Counted from the first letter of the stretch, positions 32,437 through 40,634 are shown. The stretch: DNA of 64,000 nt from JAWKIW01 sp046331175 (GCA_046331175.1 JAXLRI010000005.1:491055-555054), one strand, 5' to 3'. Translations and numbers: made by a program. The notes: generated by a model not told the origin, from the sequence alone.

Positions 32437-34008
32437 GTGGACGTCGCACCCTCCGCCGATGACGGGCTCGTGACCACCGCGGCCGACCCCGACCCCACGA
32501 CGACCGATCCGGCCGATCCACCGGCGGACGACCGGTCGGCGGGCGAGCCGCCGGGCCGCCCGGGATCCGATCCGGACCGACCGTCGTCGCCGCGCTGGCC
32601 GCCGTCGCTGCGGGCGGTGTTCGCCGCCGCCTTCGCCCTGTGGGGCTTCGCCGTCGCCGCCGGGCCGCTGGCCGACAACAGCTTCTTCACCCACCTGGCC
32701 ACCGGCCGGCTCATCCTGGAGCAGGGGTCGGTGCCGTCGGCCGACCCCTACTCGTTCACCGCCGCCGGCGAGCCGTGGGTCGTGCAGAGCTGGCTGGCGT
32801 CGCTGCTGTACGGCCTGGTCGACCGGGGCTTCGGCGGGGTGGGCCTGCGGATCCTGGCCGGTCTGCTGGGGATGGTGATCGGCCTGTGCGTGTGGCGGCT
32901 GACGCGCCCGGGTCGCACGCTGCTCCCTCGGCTGGTGGCCGGCGCCTTCCCGATGGTGCTGGCCGGCTTCGTGTGGTCCCCGCGGCCCTTCCTGTTCGGG
33001 CTGGCCTGCCTGGCCATCAGCCTGGTGGCCGCCGAGGGGGGCCTCGATCCCCGCTGGCTGGTGCCGCTGTCGTGGTTCTGGGTCAACACCCACGGGTCGT
33101 TCCCCCTGGGCCTCGTGGCCCTGGCCTGCCTCGCCCTGGGCGCCCGGCTCGACGGCCGGGCCGACGGCGGCCGCCGCGAGCTGCGGTGCCTGGCCTGGGC
33201 GGCGCTGGGCACCGTCCTGGGGGCCGTCAGCCCGGTCGGGCCCAAGATGCTGCTGTTCCCCGTCGAGCTGCTCGGCCGGGCCGAGACGCTGTCCAAGGTC
33301 ATCGAGTGGCAGTCGCCGAACTTCAGCGCCGGCTGGACCCGCATCTTCCTCCTCCAGGTCGTCATCGGCATCCTCGTGCTGGTCCGGCGCCCCTCGTGGC
33401 GGTCGGCCCTGCCCCTGGTGGTGTTCACCGCCGCTGCGCTGCTCGGCCTGCGCAACATCGCCCTGGCCAGCATCGTGCTGGTGCCCGGCATCGCCCGAGG
33501 CCTGTCGGGCCTCGGCAGCGTCACCGCCCGCGAGCGGGGCCCGGTGGCCGTGGCCGGGTTGGCGGCCATGGCCGTCGCCGCGGTCGTCACCGTCGTCAAC
33601 GTGGCGAGCGCCCCCGCCTTCGACGTGTCCACCTTCCCGGTCGAGGCCGTGGCGTGGATGGACCAGCGGGGCCTGGTGGCCCAGCCCGACGTCGACCTCG
33701 CCACCCAGGACAGCGTCGGCAACTACCTCGAGCTGCTCTACGGCGCCCGAGCCCGGGCGTTCTTCGACGACCGCGTCGACATGTACCCCAAGGCGGTGGT
33801 CGACGACTACCTGACCCTGCACACCGGCGCGCCCGGCTGGCAGGCCGTCCTCGACCGCCGGGGCATCGACGCCATCGCCTGGTCGCGCACGGCCCCCCTG
33901 GGCCAGCTGCTGGCCTCGTCGCCCGATTGGCGGGTGGGCTACCTGGACGGCCAGACCGTGGTGGCCTGCCGACGGGGGAGCGTCGCCGAGGCGCGCTGCA
34001 CCTCCTGA
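32437..34008 (+). CDS. Multi-pass membrane protein, GT-C-like
   Basis: 523 residues. The first ~60 residues are Asp/Pro-rich and disordered. About nine membrane helices follow (about 65-385), then a ~130-residue extracytoplasmic C-terminal domain (from FDVSTFPVEAVAWMDQRG to the end). The first loop (DNSFFTHLATGRLILEQGSVPSADPYSFTAAGEPWV) resembles the acidic loop 1 of GT-C glycosyltransferases using polyprenyl-phosphate sugars. No specific family is recognised. It begins 22 bases after tadC and probably belongs to the same transcript, so pilin glycosylation is a possible but unproven role. Confidence 0.75.
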   Translation: MDVAPSADDGLVTTAADPDPTTTDPADPPADDRSAGEPPGRPGSDPDRPSSPRWPPSLRAVFAAAFALWGFAVAAGPLADNSFFTHLATGRLILEQGSVPSADPYSFTAAGEPWVVQSWLASLLYGLVDRGFGGVGLRILAGLLGMVIGLCVWRLTRPGRTLLPRLVAGAFPMVLAGFVWSPRPFLFGLACLAISLVAAEGGLDPRWLVPLSWFWVNTHGSFPLGLVALACLALGARLDGRADGGRRELRCLAWAALGTVLGAVSPVGPKMLLFPVELLGRAETLSKVIEWQSPNFSAGWTRIFLLQVVIGILVLVRRPSWRSALPLVVFTAAALLGLRNIALASIVLVPGIARGLSGLGSVTARERGPVAVAGLAAMAVAAVVTVVNVASAPAFDVSTFPVEAVAWMDQRGLVAQPDVDLATQDSVGNYLELLYGARARAFFDDRVDMYPKAVVDDYLTLHTGAPGWQAVLDRRGIDAIAWSRTAPLGQLLASSPDWRVGYLDGQTVVACRRGSVAEARCTS

Positions 34009-34080
34009 TCGTCCCGCTCGCTTCCTCGCCCTCGCCCCTCGCGGCGGTCGGCCGGCTTCGCGGGCTCCGGCCGGCTCGCC

Positions 34081-34153
34081 TCCGGTCCGCCTGCTCCGCC
34101 GGTCCGTCCGGTCCGCCTGCTCCGTCCGGTCCGCCTGCTCCGTCCGGTCCGCC
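34081..34153. repeat. 18-bp tandem repeat (TCCGGTCCGCCTGCTCCG)
   Basis: Exact 18-base units occupy 34081-34098, 34107-34124 and 34125-34142, with an 8-base partial unit between the first two and a partial unit after the last. It is noncoding, in the 228-base gap between two convergent genes. Copy number may vary. Confidence 0.85.
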
Positions 34154-34180
34154 GGCGGCTCGTCGACGGCCCGGACGCGT

Positions 34181-34208
34181 CGGAGCCGGGCCTCTCGGCC
34201 CGGCTCCG
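34181..34208. terminator. Strong bidirectional terminator hairpin
   Basis: A perfect 12-bp stem (CGGAGCCGGGCC/GGCCCGGCTCCG) with a TCTC loop, between the convergent ends of the GT-C-like gene and the second pilin gene. It is followed on the plus strand by a T-richer stretch. Confidence 0.75.
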
Positions 34209-34236
34209 CAGCGACTGTCTGTTCAGTTGTGGGCGG

Positions 34237-34452
34237 TCACGCGCACTGCGGGTTCGCGCCCGTGTTTCCGGCGTTGCCGACCGAACTGCACACCGAGCTG
34301 AACTTGCTGGTCGCATTGCGCCCGAAGTACGTCGCCGCACTCAGGGCAACCAGCATGATGAAGGAGACGAGGAGCACGTACTCGACGAGGTTCGCTCCCA
34401 CATCACCGCTCAGCCGGGGGCAGGCCCGATCCTCTTGCCCCACGGTTCGCAT
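34237..34452 (-). CDS. Flp/Fap-type pilin, Cys-containing
   Basis: 71 residues from ATG at 34452; a GTG at 34479 would add nine. Class IVb prepilin: a short leader ends in Gly before ANLVEYVLLVSFIMLVALSAATYFG. The prepilin peptidase should cut G|ANLVEY, leaving Glu at +5. After the hydrophobic helix comes a Ser/Asn-rich tail with two cysteines (SSVCSSVG and PQCA) that the other pilin lacks and that could form a disulfide. It lies downstream of the other pilin gene, separated by a hairpin. No good ribosome binding site was seen. Confidence 0.85.
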   Translation of the reverse strand: MRTVGQEDRACPRLSGDVGANLVEYVLLVSFIMLVALSAATYFGRNATSKFSSVCSSVGNAGNTGANPQCA

Positions 34453-34493
34453 CGTTGTGTTCGAGTTCTCGAGACCCACACCCGTCCGGAACG

Positions 34494-34527
34494 GCGAAGG
34501 GCGATCCCTGGAGGGACCGCCCTTCGC
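34494..34527 (-). terminator. Hairpin between the two pilin genes
   Basis: A 10-bp stem GCGAAGGGCG/CGCCCTTCGC encloses a smaller CCCT/AGGG pairing. It lies after the first pilin gene on the minus strand and before the second. It has no T-tract. It may be a partial terminator or an mRNA stabiliser setting different amounts of the two pilins. Confidence 0.6.
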
Positions 34528-34575
34528 GTCAATCCGGACTCAGGTGAGCTCCGTTGCCCGCACGGGGCAGCGGGC

Positions 34576-34761
34576 TCAGCTGATGGCGGAGCCGACCGAC
34601 GAGAACTTGTTCGAGGCGTTCTTGCCGAGGAAGGTCACGGCGAGGATGCAGACCACGGCGATGAGGGCCACGAGGAGGGCGTACTCCACGAGCGAGGCGC
34701 CACGATCGGTCTTGCAGCGGGCCTGGAGCCAAGCGCTGACGAATTCGTAGGAGGTGAGCAT
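34576..34761 (-). CDS. Flp/Fap-type pilin, major form
   Basis: 61 residues. Leader of about 21 residues ending DRG, predicted cut before ASLVEYALLVALIAVVCILAVTFLG, then a short FSSVGSAIS tail. This matches the Flp motif with Glu at +5 and Tyr at +6. The ATG at 34761 has an AGGGAG site 8 bases upstream. The strong ribosome binding site and first position suggest it is the major subunit of the Tad pilus whose assembly genes lie at 25997-32414 on the other strand. Confidence 0.9.
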   Translation of the reverse strand: MLTSYEFVSAWLQARCKTDRGASLVEYALLVALIAVVCILAVTFLGKNASNKFSSVGSAIS

Positions 34762-35034
34762 TTGGGTGGTCTCCCTTAGGTTTCTGGTGCTGACGGAACC
34801 CCGACGTTTTCGCCGAGGCTGGCTTCCTGTCCCGGTGAGTATCGTCAACCGGGCGCCGGAACTGTATAGGGCGGGGGCATTATTTCCGGGATTTTCTCGC
34901 GATCCGTGGTCGCCTGGATCGCCAGCGTGGCTGCCGCGGTGGGCCGCCGGACCCAGCGCCGGGGGTCGCCGGACCCAGCGACGTGGGCCGCGCGGCCCCG
35001 TCGGCGGCGCCCGGGGCGGTCAGGTGTCGGCCCG
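34762..35034 (-). promoter_or_regulatory. Pilin upstream region
   Basis: 273 bases with no gene. It includes an AT-rich patch (about 34855-34905) unlike the rest of the window, and on the minus strand a GATACT hexamer (34838-34843) that could be a -10 box, giving a leader of about 70 bases. No clear -35. AT-rich sequence upstream of a possible promoter suggests strong or regulated pilin transcription. Confidence 0.4.
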
Positions 35035-35679
35035 TCAGTCGAGGTGGACGATGCCCATCCGGACGGCCTGCAGGACGGCCTGGGTGCGGTCCCGGGCGTC
35101 GAGCTTCTGGTAGATCGACGCGAGGTGGTTCTTGACGGTCTTCTGGCTGATGAACAGCTGCTCGGCCACCTCGGGGGTGGAGCAGCCGTCGGCGATCAGC
35201 TGGAGGACCTCCTCCTCGCGCTTGGTGATGATCCGGTCCTCTTCGTCGGCGGGCTGGTCGAGCTTGCGGACCTCGTCGAGCATCGAGGCGGCCAGCTGGG
35301 GCGACAGTGCCGTCTCGCCGCTCGCCGCCATGCGGACGGCGTTGGCGATCTCGTCGGTGGAGCAGTCCTTGACCAGGTAGCCGCTGGCGCCGGCCCGGAT
35401 CGCCGCGGCCAGGACCTCCTGGTCGGCGTGCATGGTGAGCATGACGATGCGGATCTGGGGCTGGTTGATCTTGATTTGGCGGGTGGCCTCGACCCCGTCG
35501 ACCTCGGGCATCGTGACGTCCATCAGGATGACCTCGGGCTCGAGCTCCTCGGCCAGGCGGATCGCCTCGTCGCCGTCGCGGGCCTCGCCCACGATGTCGA
35601 AGCCCTGATCGGTCATGGAGCGGCGCAGGCCCTCCCGCAGCATGCGGTGGTCGTCGGCCAGCATCAGTCGGATCGTCAC
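35035..35679 (-). CDS. NarL/FixJ-type response regulator
   Basis: 214 residues. Receiver domain with acidic pocket ADDH, phospho-acceptor D54 (VILMDVTMPEVDG) and SGYLVKD lysine. A LuxR-type helix-turn-helix is at the C-terminus (TKREEEVLQLIADGCSTPEVAEQLFISQKTVKNHLASIYQKLDARDRTQAV). The GTG at 35679 is chosen for its AAGGGGGAC ribosome binding site. The kinase gene lies upstream in the same direction, so they form a two-component pair. Its position beside the pilin genes makes those a plausible target (inference). Confidence 0.92.
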   Translation of the reverse strand: MTIRLMLADDHRMLREGLRRSMTDQGFDIVGEARDGDEAIRLAEELEPEVILMDVTMPEVDGVEATRQIKINQPQIRIVMLTMHADQEVLAAAIRAGASGYLVKDCSTDEIANAVRMAASGETALSPQLAASMLDEVRKLDQPADEEDRIITKREEEVLQLIADGCSTPEVAEQLFISQKTVKNHLASIYQKLDARDRTQAVLQAVRMGIVHLD

Positions 35680-35789
35680 CCGTCCCCCTTGCGTGGAGGC
35701 GCTGGCCGGCACCGGACCGACCGCGCTGCACCAGCGGAGCTCGGCGAAAGACTATCGGCCGCTCCTGCGTCCGTGGGCCAAACGGCCTG

Positions 35790-37655
35790 TCAGGCCGATC
35801 CGGCCGCGGCCGCAGGCTGCTCGACCGGGCGGATCAGGCTGGCCCGGACCCGCGTGCCCTTGCCGGGCTGGCTGGTGATGTCGAGGGTGGCGCCGATGCT
35901 CGACGCCCGCTCGCGCATGCCGACGATGCCGTAGGAGTCGAGGCGGCCGGCCGTGCCGATCGGGAACCCCTGGCCGTTGTCGGTGATGTCGAGGGCGGCG
36001 GAGTCGCCGTTGCAGCGCCAGATGACCCGCACCTCGTTGGCGCCGGAGTGCCGCTCGATGTTGGTGATCGCCTCCTGGGCGATGCGCCACATCTCCCGCT
36101 CCTGCAGGATGGCCAGCCGCTCCTCTCGGTCGAGGAACAGCTCGAAGTGGATGTGGGACCGCTCGCTCACCCGGGCGGCGAACTGCTCGAGGATGGCCGG
36201 CAGGTCCTGGGAGTCGGAGACGTCGGTGCGCAGGTCGTAGAGGGTGTCGCGCACCTCGCGGATGACCCCGCGGACGTCGTCGCGGAGCTGCTCGAGCGAG
36301 GCGGAGACGGCCTCGCCCTTGGAATCGACCGAGACGATCCGGTCCAGCTCGAAGGCCAGGTAGGCCAGTGACTGGCCGATGCGGTCGTGCAGGTCGCGGG
36401 CGATGCGGGTGCGCTCCTCGTCGGCCCCCACGGTGCGCAGGCGGGCGAACCACCGGGCGTTGTCGATGGCCAGCGCGACCGGCTCGACGAAGCCCTTCAG
36501 CAGCTCGGCGTCGCGGGCGGTGAAGTGGTTGGGCTGCTGGTGCTCGACCGCCAGCAGGCCGATGAGCGAGCCCCGGGCCGGGAGCACGGCGTACATGCCC
36601 GACGAGGCCTTGGGCGACAGCCCGGGACCGGCCTGGGTGAGGTTGGCCACGTTGACGGTGGTCTGCTCGAGGATGGCCGAGCGCAGGGGCCGGGGCAGGT
36701 CGGCGTCGGCCAGCTTGGAGGGCATGCGGGTGCCCTCCTTGCGGATGACCTGCCAGCTGCTGTCGGTGTCGTCGAAGGCGAGGATGGCGGCGTAGTCGAA
36801 GTCGAACAGGCCGCGCAGCCGCCCCACCGTGGTGTCGAGGACGTCGTCGAGGTCGAGCGAGGCGGGGAGGGTCTGGGTGACGCGGTGCAGGGAGAACAGC
36901 AGGGCGTTGGCGTCGGCGAGGCGGCCCAGGCGGTCGAGGGCGAGCGAGTGCTGGCGGTCGGCCTCGCCCGAGATGCGGCGGGCGTAGCCGGCGACCAGGG
37001 CCACCAGGAGCAGGACCAGGGACCACTGGGCCGAGTAGGTGATGAGCTGGGCGCTCGGGTCGGGCAGGACGAACGGGATGGTGACGGCCAGGGAGGCGAA
37101 GATGCCCACGCGGAGCGCGAACCCGAACCCGCGCGCGAACCCGGCCACGATCACCGACGTGAGCAGGGAGAAGATGAACGGCGACTCCCATCCGCCGGTG
37201 AGCGCCACGATCAGGACGTGCAGGCAGACCTCGGCCAGCACCGCCACGAGGCTGCGCAGGTCGCCGAGGTAGCGGATGGGGTCGAGCGTGCGGAAGGCGG
37301 TGTAGGCGATGATCACCGCGCACCAGGCGACGATGGCCCAGTTCCGCTCCTGGAAGTACTTCGCCGACAGGGCGATGGAGGCGATGGTGGTGCCCCACCG
37401 GATGGCGAGGATGGCCGGGCTGAAGGCGGCGACCCGGTCGACCGGGTCGAACAGCCCGTCCTCGACGGCGGTCCCGTCGGTGGTCTCGGCCAGCTGCTGG
37501 AACCGCTCGCGCCAGTTGCGCGGCTCCTCGGCCTCGAACCGGCCGCGGGCACCCGGCGCGAGGGGCGGCTCCGTCGTCGACCCGCCCGGGGTACCGGGGG
37601 CCCGGGGGGTCATCGCCTCGCTCTTCGCAGCCTCGCTGTCCACCATCCCCCTCAT
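35790..37655 (-). CDS. Histidine kinase, HisKA_3/GAF, membrane bound
   Basis: 621 residues from ATG 37655; ATGs at 37646 and 37613 are alternatives. The N-terminal ~75 residues are Pro/Gly-rich. About six membrane helices (near 85-235) form an unnamed sensor. A GAF-like domain follows (about 265-420; DVLDTTVGRLRGLFDFDYAAIL to FVEPVALAIDNARWF). The phospho-histidine lies in TRIARDLHDRIGQSLAYLAFEL, and the ATPase has DITDNGQGFP and SYGIVGMRERAS. It lacks a periplasmic loop large enough for a ligand domain, so it may sense a membrane or cytoplasmic signal. It pairs with the response regulator 110 bases downstream. Confidence 0.92.
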   Translation of the reverse strand: MRGMVDSEAAKSEAMTPRAPGTPGGSTTEPPLAPGARGRFEAEEPRNWRERFQQLAETTDGTAVEDGLFDPVDRVAAFSPAILAIRWGTTIASIALSAKYFQERNWAIVAWCAVIIAYTAFRTLDPIRYLGDLRSLVAVLAEVCLHVLIVALTGGWESPFIFSLLTSVIVAGFARGFGFALRVGIFASLAVTIPFVLPDPSAQLITYSAQWSLVLLLVALVAGYARRISGEADRQHSLALDRLGRLADANALLFSLHRVTQTLPASLDLDDVLDTTVGRLRGLFDFDYAAILAFDDTDSSWQVIRKEGTRMPSKLADADLPRPLRSAILEQTTVNVANLTQAGPGLSPKASSGMYAVLPARGSLIGLLAVEHQQPNHFTARDAELLKGFVEPVALAIDNARWFARLRTVGADEERTRIARDLHDRIGQSLAYLAFELDRIVSVDSKGEAVSASLEQLRDDVRGVIREVRDTLYDLRTDVSDSQDLPAILEQFAARVSERSHIHFELFLDREERLAILQEREMWRIAQEAITNIERHSGANEVRVIWRCNGDSAALDITDNGQGFPIGTAGRLDSYGIVGMRERASSIGATLDITSQPGKGTRVRASLIRPVEQPAAAAGSA

Positions 37656-37714
37656 CGGCCCGGGCGGCCCTGGTTCAAGGGCCGGGGTGGCCCGCTCGGG
37701 GCCGGATGGCCGCG

Positions 37715-37724
37715 ATGCTACTTT
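37715..37724. promoter_or_regulatory. Overlapping divergent -10 boxes
   Basis: TACTTT (plus, 37719-37724) lies 6 bases before the coaE GTG. TAGCAT (minus, 37715-37720) points to the kinase gene with a leader of about 55 bases. They share two base pairs, so polymerase can occupy only one at a time. Confidence 0.5.
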
Positions 37725-37730
37725 TCGCCC

Positions 37731-38330
37731 GTGCTCGTCATCGGACTGACCGGGGGGATCGGGTCGGGCAAGTCGACGGTGTCGGCGGCCCTGGCCGAGC
37801 GGGGGGCGGCCGTCGTCGACGCCGACGCCATCACGCGAGAGCTGCAGGAGCCGGGCCAGCCGGTGCTCGCGGCCATGGTCGAGCGCTTCGGCGACCAGAT
37901 CCTGCGCCCGGACGGCACCCTCGACCGCCAGGCGGTCGCCGACGTGGTGTTCGTCGACGCCGAGGCCCTGGCCGACCTCAACGCGATCGTGCACCCCGCC
38001 GTCGGGGCCGCCATCGCCGAGCGGCTGGCGGCGCTGTCGGAGACCGATCGGGTGGTGGTGCTCGACGTGCCGCTGCTGGTCGAGTCCGGGCGCGACGACA
38101 TGGCCGGCACGATCGTGGTCGACACCGATCCCGAGGTGGCCGTCGAGCGGCTGGTCGCCCACCGGGGGTTCTCCGAGGCCGATGCCCGGGCGCGCATCTC
38201 CCGCCAGGCCAGCCGGGAGGACCGGCTCGCCAAGGCCGACTTCGTCATCGACAACGGCGGCGCGCTGGCCGACCTGGGGCCCCAGATCGATCGCTGCTGG
38301 GCCTGGATCGAGGGCCTCCGCCCCGGCTGA
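37731..38330 (+). CDS. coaE: Dephospho-CoA kinase
   Basis: 199 residues. Last step of coenzyme A synthesis. P-loop GLTGGIGSGKSTV at the N-terminus, VDADAITRELQEPGQPV, and the lid-region RISRQASREDRLAKADFVIDN are typical. The GTG at 37731 follows a TACTTT box by 6 bases and gives the exact family N-terminus. Mycobacterial coaE enzymes carry an extra C-terminal UPF0157 domain, which is absent here. In mycobacteria coaE follows rpsA directly. Here the Tad and signalling genes intervene. Confidence 0.95.
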   Translation: MLVIGLTGGIGSGKSTVSAALAERGAAVVDADAITRELQEPGQPVLAAMVERFGDQILRPDGTLDRQAVADVVFVDAEALADLNAIVHPAVGAAIAERLAALSETDRVVVLDVPLLVESGRDDMAGTIVVDTDPEVAVERLVAHRGFSEADARARISRQASREDRLAKADFVIDNGGALADLGPQIDRCWAWIEGLRPG

Positions 38331-38366
38331 CCCGGGCGCCCGTCGGGCCGCCGAGGAGATGGCGGC

Positions 38367-39758
38367 TCAGCAGAGGCCGAGGCGGCGGCCGAGGTCGCTG
38401 CGCAGCCGGCGGTGTGGATCGACCCGTTCGCGGACCTCGAGCCACTCGGGGAGGCGGGGGTACATCACCGGCAGCAGGTCGGCGGCGAGGCGGCTGTCCT
38501 TGGCCAGGTAGATGCGGCCGCCGGCGTCGGCCACCTGCACGTCGAGGCGGTCGAGGAGCTCGGCCAGGCCGGTGGCCCCGGCTGGGATGTCGAGGGCGAG
38601 GGTCCAGCCCTCGGCGGGGAACGAGAGCGGCGCCGGGTTGGCCGGGCCGAAGCGCTTGAGCACGGCGAGGAACGAGGTGCAGCCCGCCGAGCTGAGCTCG
38701 TCGACCGTGCGCCGCAGCGTGTCGGTGGCCTCGAACGGGATCACGTACTGCCACTGCACGAAGCCGGCGGGCCCGTAGATGCGGTTCCAGTCGTCGACCA
38801 TGTCGAGCGGGTGGAAGAACTGGGGGATGGTCTGCAGCTCGCCGAACCGCTGGGTCGGCGCCTTGCGGAACCACAGCTCGTTGAACGCCTTCACGGTGAG
38901 CTTGTTGAGCAGGCCGCCGGGGATGCCGGGCGGGGCCGCCGCCAGCACGCCGGCCCGGTAGGCGAGCGGGTCCCGGCGCATGGGGGCGTCGAGCTCGTCG
39001 AGCGTGGCGAACCGGCCCCGGGTCAGCACCGACCGACCCATCGCCGAGCCCCGGGACATGAGGTCGATCCAGGCGACGGTGTAGTCGTAGTCCTCGTCGC
39101 GGTCGATCATCATCTGGACCGCCTCGTCGAGGTTGGCGGCCCGCTCGGTGTCGACGAGCAGGCGGCTGGTCTCGATCGGGGTGCAGCGGAAGGTGGCGTC
39201 GAGGATGACGCCGGTGAGGCCCATGCCGCCGGCGGTGGCCCAGAACAGGTCGGGGTCGCGGTCGGGGCCCACCTCGACGACGTCGCCGGAGGGAAGGGCC
39301 AGGCGCAGCGATGCGACGTTGGCGGTGAACGTGCCCTTGCGGTGGTGGTTCTTGCCGTGGATGTCCGAGGCGATGGCGCCGCCGACGGTCACGTAGCGGG
39401 TGCCGGGGGTGACCGGCACGAACCAGCCGCGCGGCACCAGGGCCCGCATCAGGTCGTCGAGGCTGGCGCCGGCCGACGCCGTGACCGTCCCGGCGGCCGG
39501 GTCGAGGCGGAACTGGCCGGCGTCGGTGGTGAGCAGCACCCGGCCACCGGCGTTCTGGGCCGGGTCGCCGTAGCTGCGGCCCAGGCCCCGGGCGATGACC
39601 CCGCGCTCGGGGGCGGTCACCAGGGCGTCGACGAGCTCGTCGGGGCCGCCGGCACGGATCACCTCGGCAGCGGTCGGGTTGGTGCGACCCCAGCCCCAGA
39701 GCAGCTCTCGGCCCGGGCCGGGCCGGAACGACTCCCGCTCAGGCGACGTAGATGCCAT
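38367..39758 (-). CDS. dprE1: DprE1-type decaprenylphosphoryl-ribose 2-oxidase
   Basis: 463 residues. FAD oxidoreductase that, with DprE2, epimerises decaprenylphosphoryl-ribose to the arabinose donor. FAD-binding GRGLGRSYGDPAQN and SDIHGKNHH are intact, and C-terminal PLSFPAEGWTLALDIP, YLAKDSR and RVDPHRRLRSDLGRRL align with the mycobacterial enzyme. The residue aligned with Cys387, target of benzothiazinones, is Ala388 (codon 38595-38597), while the K of AKDSR is kept. The ATG lies 20 bases inside the end of the ubiA-like gene. Last gene of the dprE2-ubiA-dprE1 operon. Confidence 0.9.
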   Translation of the reverse strand: MASTSPERESFRPGPGRELLWGWGRTNPTAAEVIRAGGPDELVDALVTAPERGVIARGLGRSYGDPAQNAGGRVLLTTDAGQFRLDPAAGTVTASAGASLDDLMRALVPRGWFVPVTPGTRYVTVGGAIASDIHGKNHHRKGTFTANVASLRLALPSGDVVEVGPDRDPDLFWATAGGMGLTGVILDATFRCTPIETSRLLVDTERAANLDEAVQMMIDRDEDYDYTVAWIDLMSRGSAMGRSVLTRGRFATLDELDAPMRRDPLAYRAGVLAAAPPGIPGGLLNKLTVKAFNELWFRKAPTQRFGELQTIPQFFHPLDMVDDWNRIYGPAGFVQWQYVIPFEATDTLRRTVDELSSAGCTSFLAVLKRFGPANPAPLSFPAEGWTLALDIPAGATGLAELLDRLDVQVADAGGRIYLAKDSRLAADLLPVMYPRLPEWLEVRERVDPHRRLRSDLGRRLGLC

Positions 39759-40629
39759 AGCCGTAGATGATGGCCCACAGGACGCCGGCCACCTGCAACG
39801 TGCGGTCGTGCATCACCAGGGTCTCGGGTTCGCCGCCCTTGCCCTGGTCGATGAGCAGGGCGTAGCGCAGGATCGCCACCGCGAACGGCACGATCGACAG
39901 CTGGAACCAGATGGTGGCGGTGTCGCTGCTCTGGCTGGAGCGGGCCGACTCGAAGGCCCAGAGGCAGTAGGCGATGAGCACCACGGCGGTGGCCACGCCC
40001 CGGACGTAGGCGAGGAACGCCGGCGTGTACACGCCGAGCGTCTTGCGGACGGCGCCGGCCTCGGCGCCCAGCTCGTGCAGCTCGCCCTCGCGCTTGCCGG
40101 TGACCATCAGCAGGGCGCCGAAGGAGGTGACGATGAAGAACCACTCCGAGATCGGCACGGTCGCGGCGGCGGCGCCGGCGACGGCCCGCAGGACGAAGCC
40201 GGCGGCCACGGCGAGGAGGTCGAGGATGGCCTCCTCCTTCAGCCAGAGGTTGTACGCGACGGTGACCGCCAGGTACGCGGCGATGGTGTAGGCGAGGTTC
40301 CGGTTGGCCAGCAGCGCCACGCCGAGGGAGGCCACCAGCAGCACCACGCCGATGACGACGGCCAGCCTCACCGGCACGATGCCGGCGGCGATCGGCCGGT
40401 TGCGCTTGGTGGGGTGCTGGCGGTCGGCCTCGACGTCGCGGGCGTCGTTGAGCAGGTAGGTGCCGCTGGCGGCGAGGGAGAAGGCCGCGAAGGCGATCAG
40501 CGAGTCGACCAGCACGTCGGTCTGGCGGATGACCCCGGCGGCCACCGGGGCGGCGAAGACGAGGACGTTCTTCGTCCACTGCTGCGGGCGCATGGCGCGC
40601 AGCACACCGACCGGGAGGGAGGTGGCCAT
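39739..40629 (-). CDS. ubiA: Decaprenyl-phosphate phosphoribosyltransferase (UbiA family)
   Basis: 296 residues, about eight membrane helices. Joins PRPP to decaprenyl phosphate. The first polyprenyl/Mg site is NDARDVEADRQHPTKRNRP (from residue 61), matching the Rv3806c-type enzyme more closely than quinone-pathway UbiA proteins. MRPQQWTKNVLVFAAP near the N-terminus is also typical. ATG starts 5 bases after the dprE2 stop. With both flanking genes it forms the complete route from PRPP to decaprenyl-phosphoarabinose, except for the 5-phosphatase step. Confidence 0.9.
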   Translation of the reverse strand: MATSLPVGVLRAMRPQQWTKNVLVFAAPVAAGVIRQTDVLVDSLIAFAAFSLAASGTYLLNDARDVEADRQHPTKRNRPIAAGIVPVRLAVVIGVVLLVASLGVALLANRNLAYTIAAYLAVTVAYNLWLKEEAILDLLAVAAGFVLRAVAGAAAATVPISEWFFIVTSFGALLMVTGKREGELHELGAEAGAVRKTLGVYTPAFLAYVRGVATAVVLIAYCLWAFESARSSQSSDTATIWFQLSIVPFAVAILRYALLIDQGKGGEPETLVMHDRTLQVAGVLWAIIYGYGIYVA

Positions 40630-40634
40630 GGGGC

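Noticed and set aside
34081..34153. CRISPR array
   Set aside because: Units are contiguous 18-base tandem repeats without unique spacers, and no cas genes are nearby.
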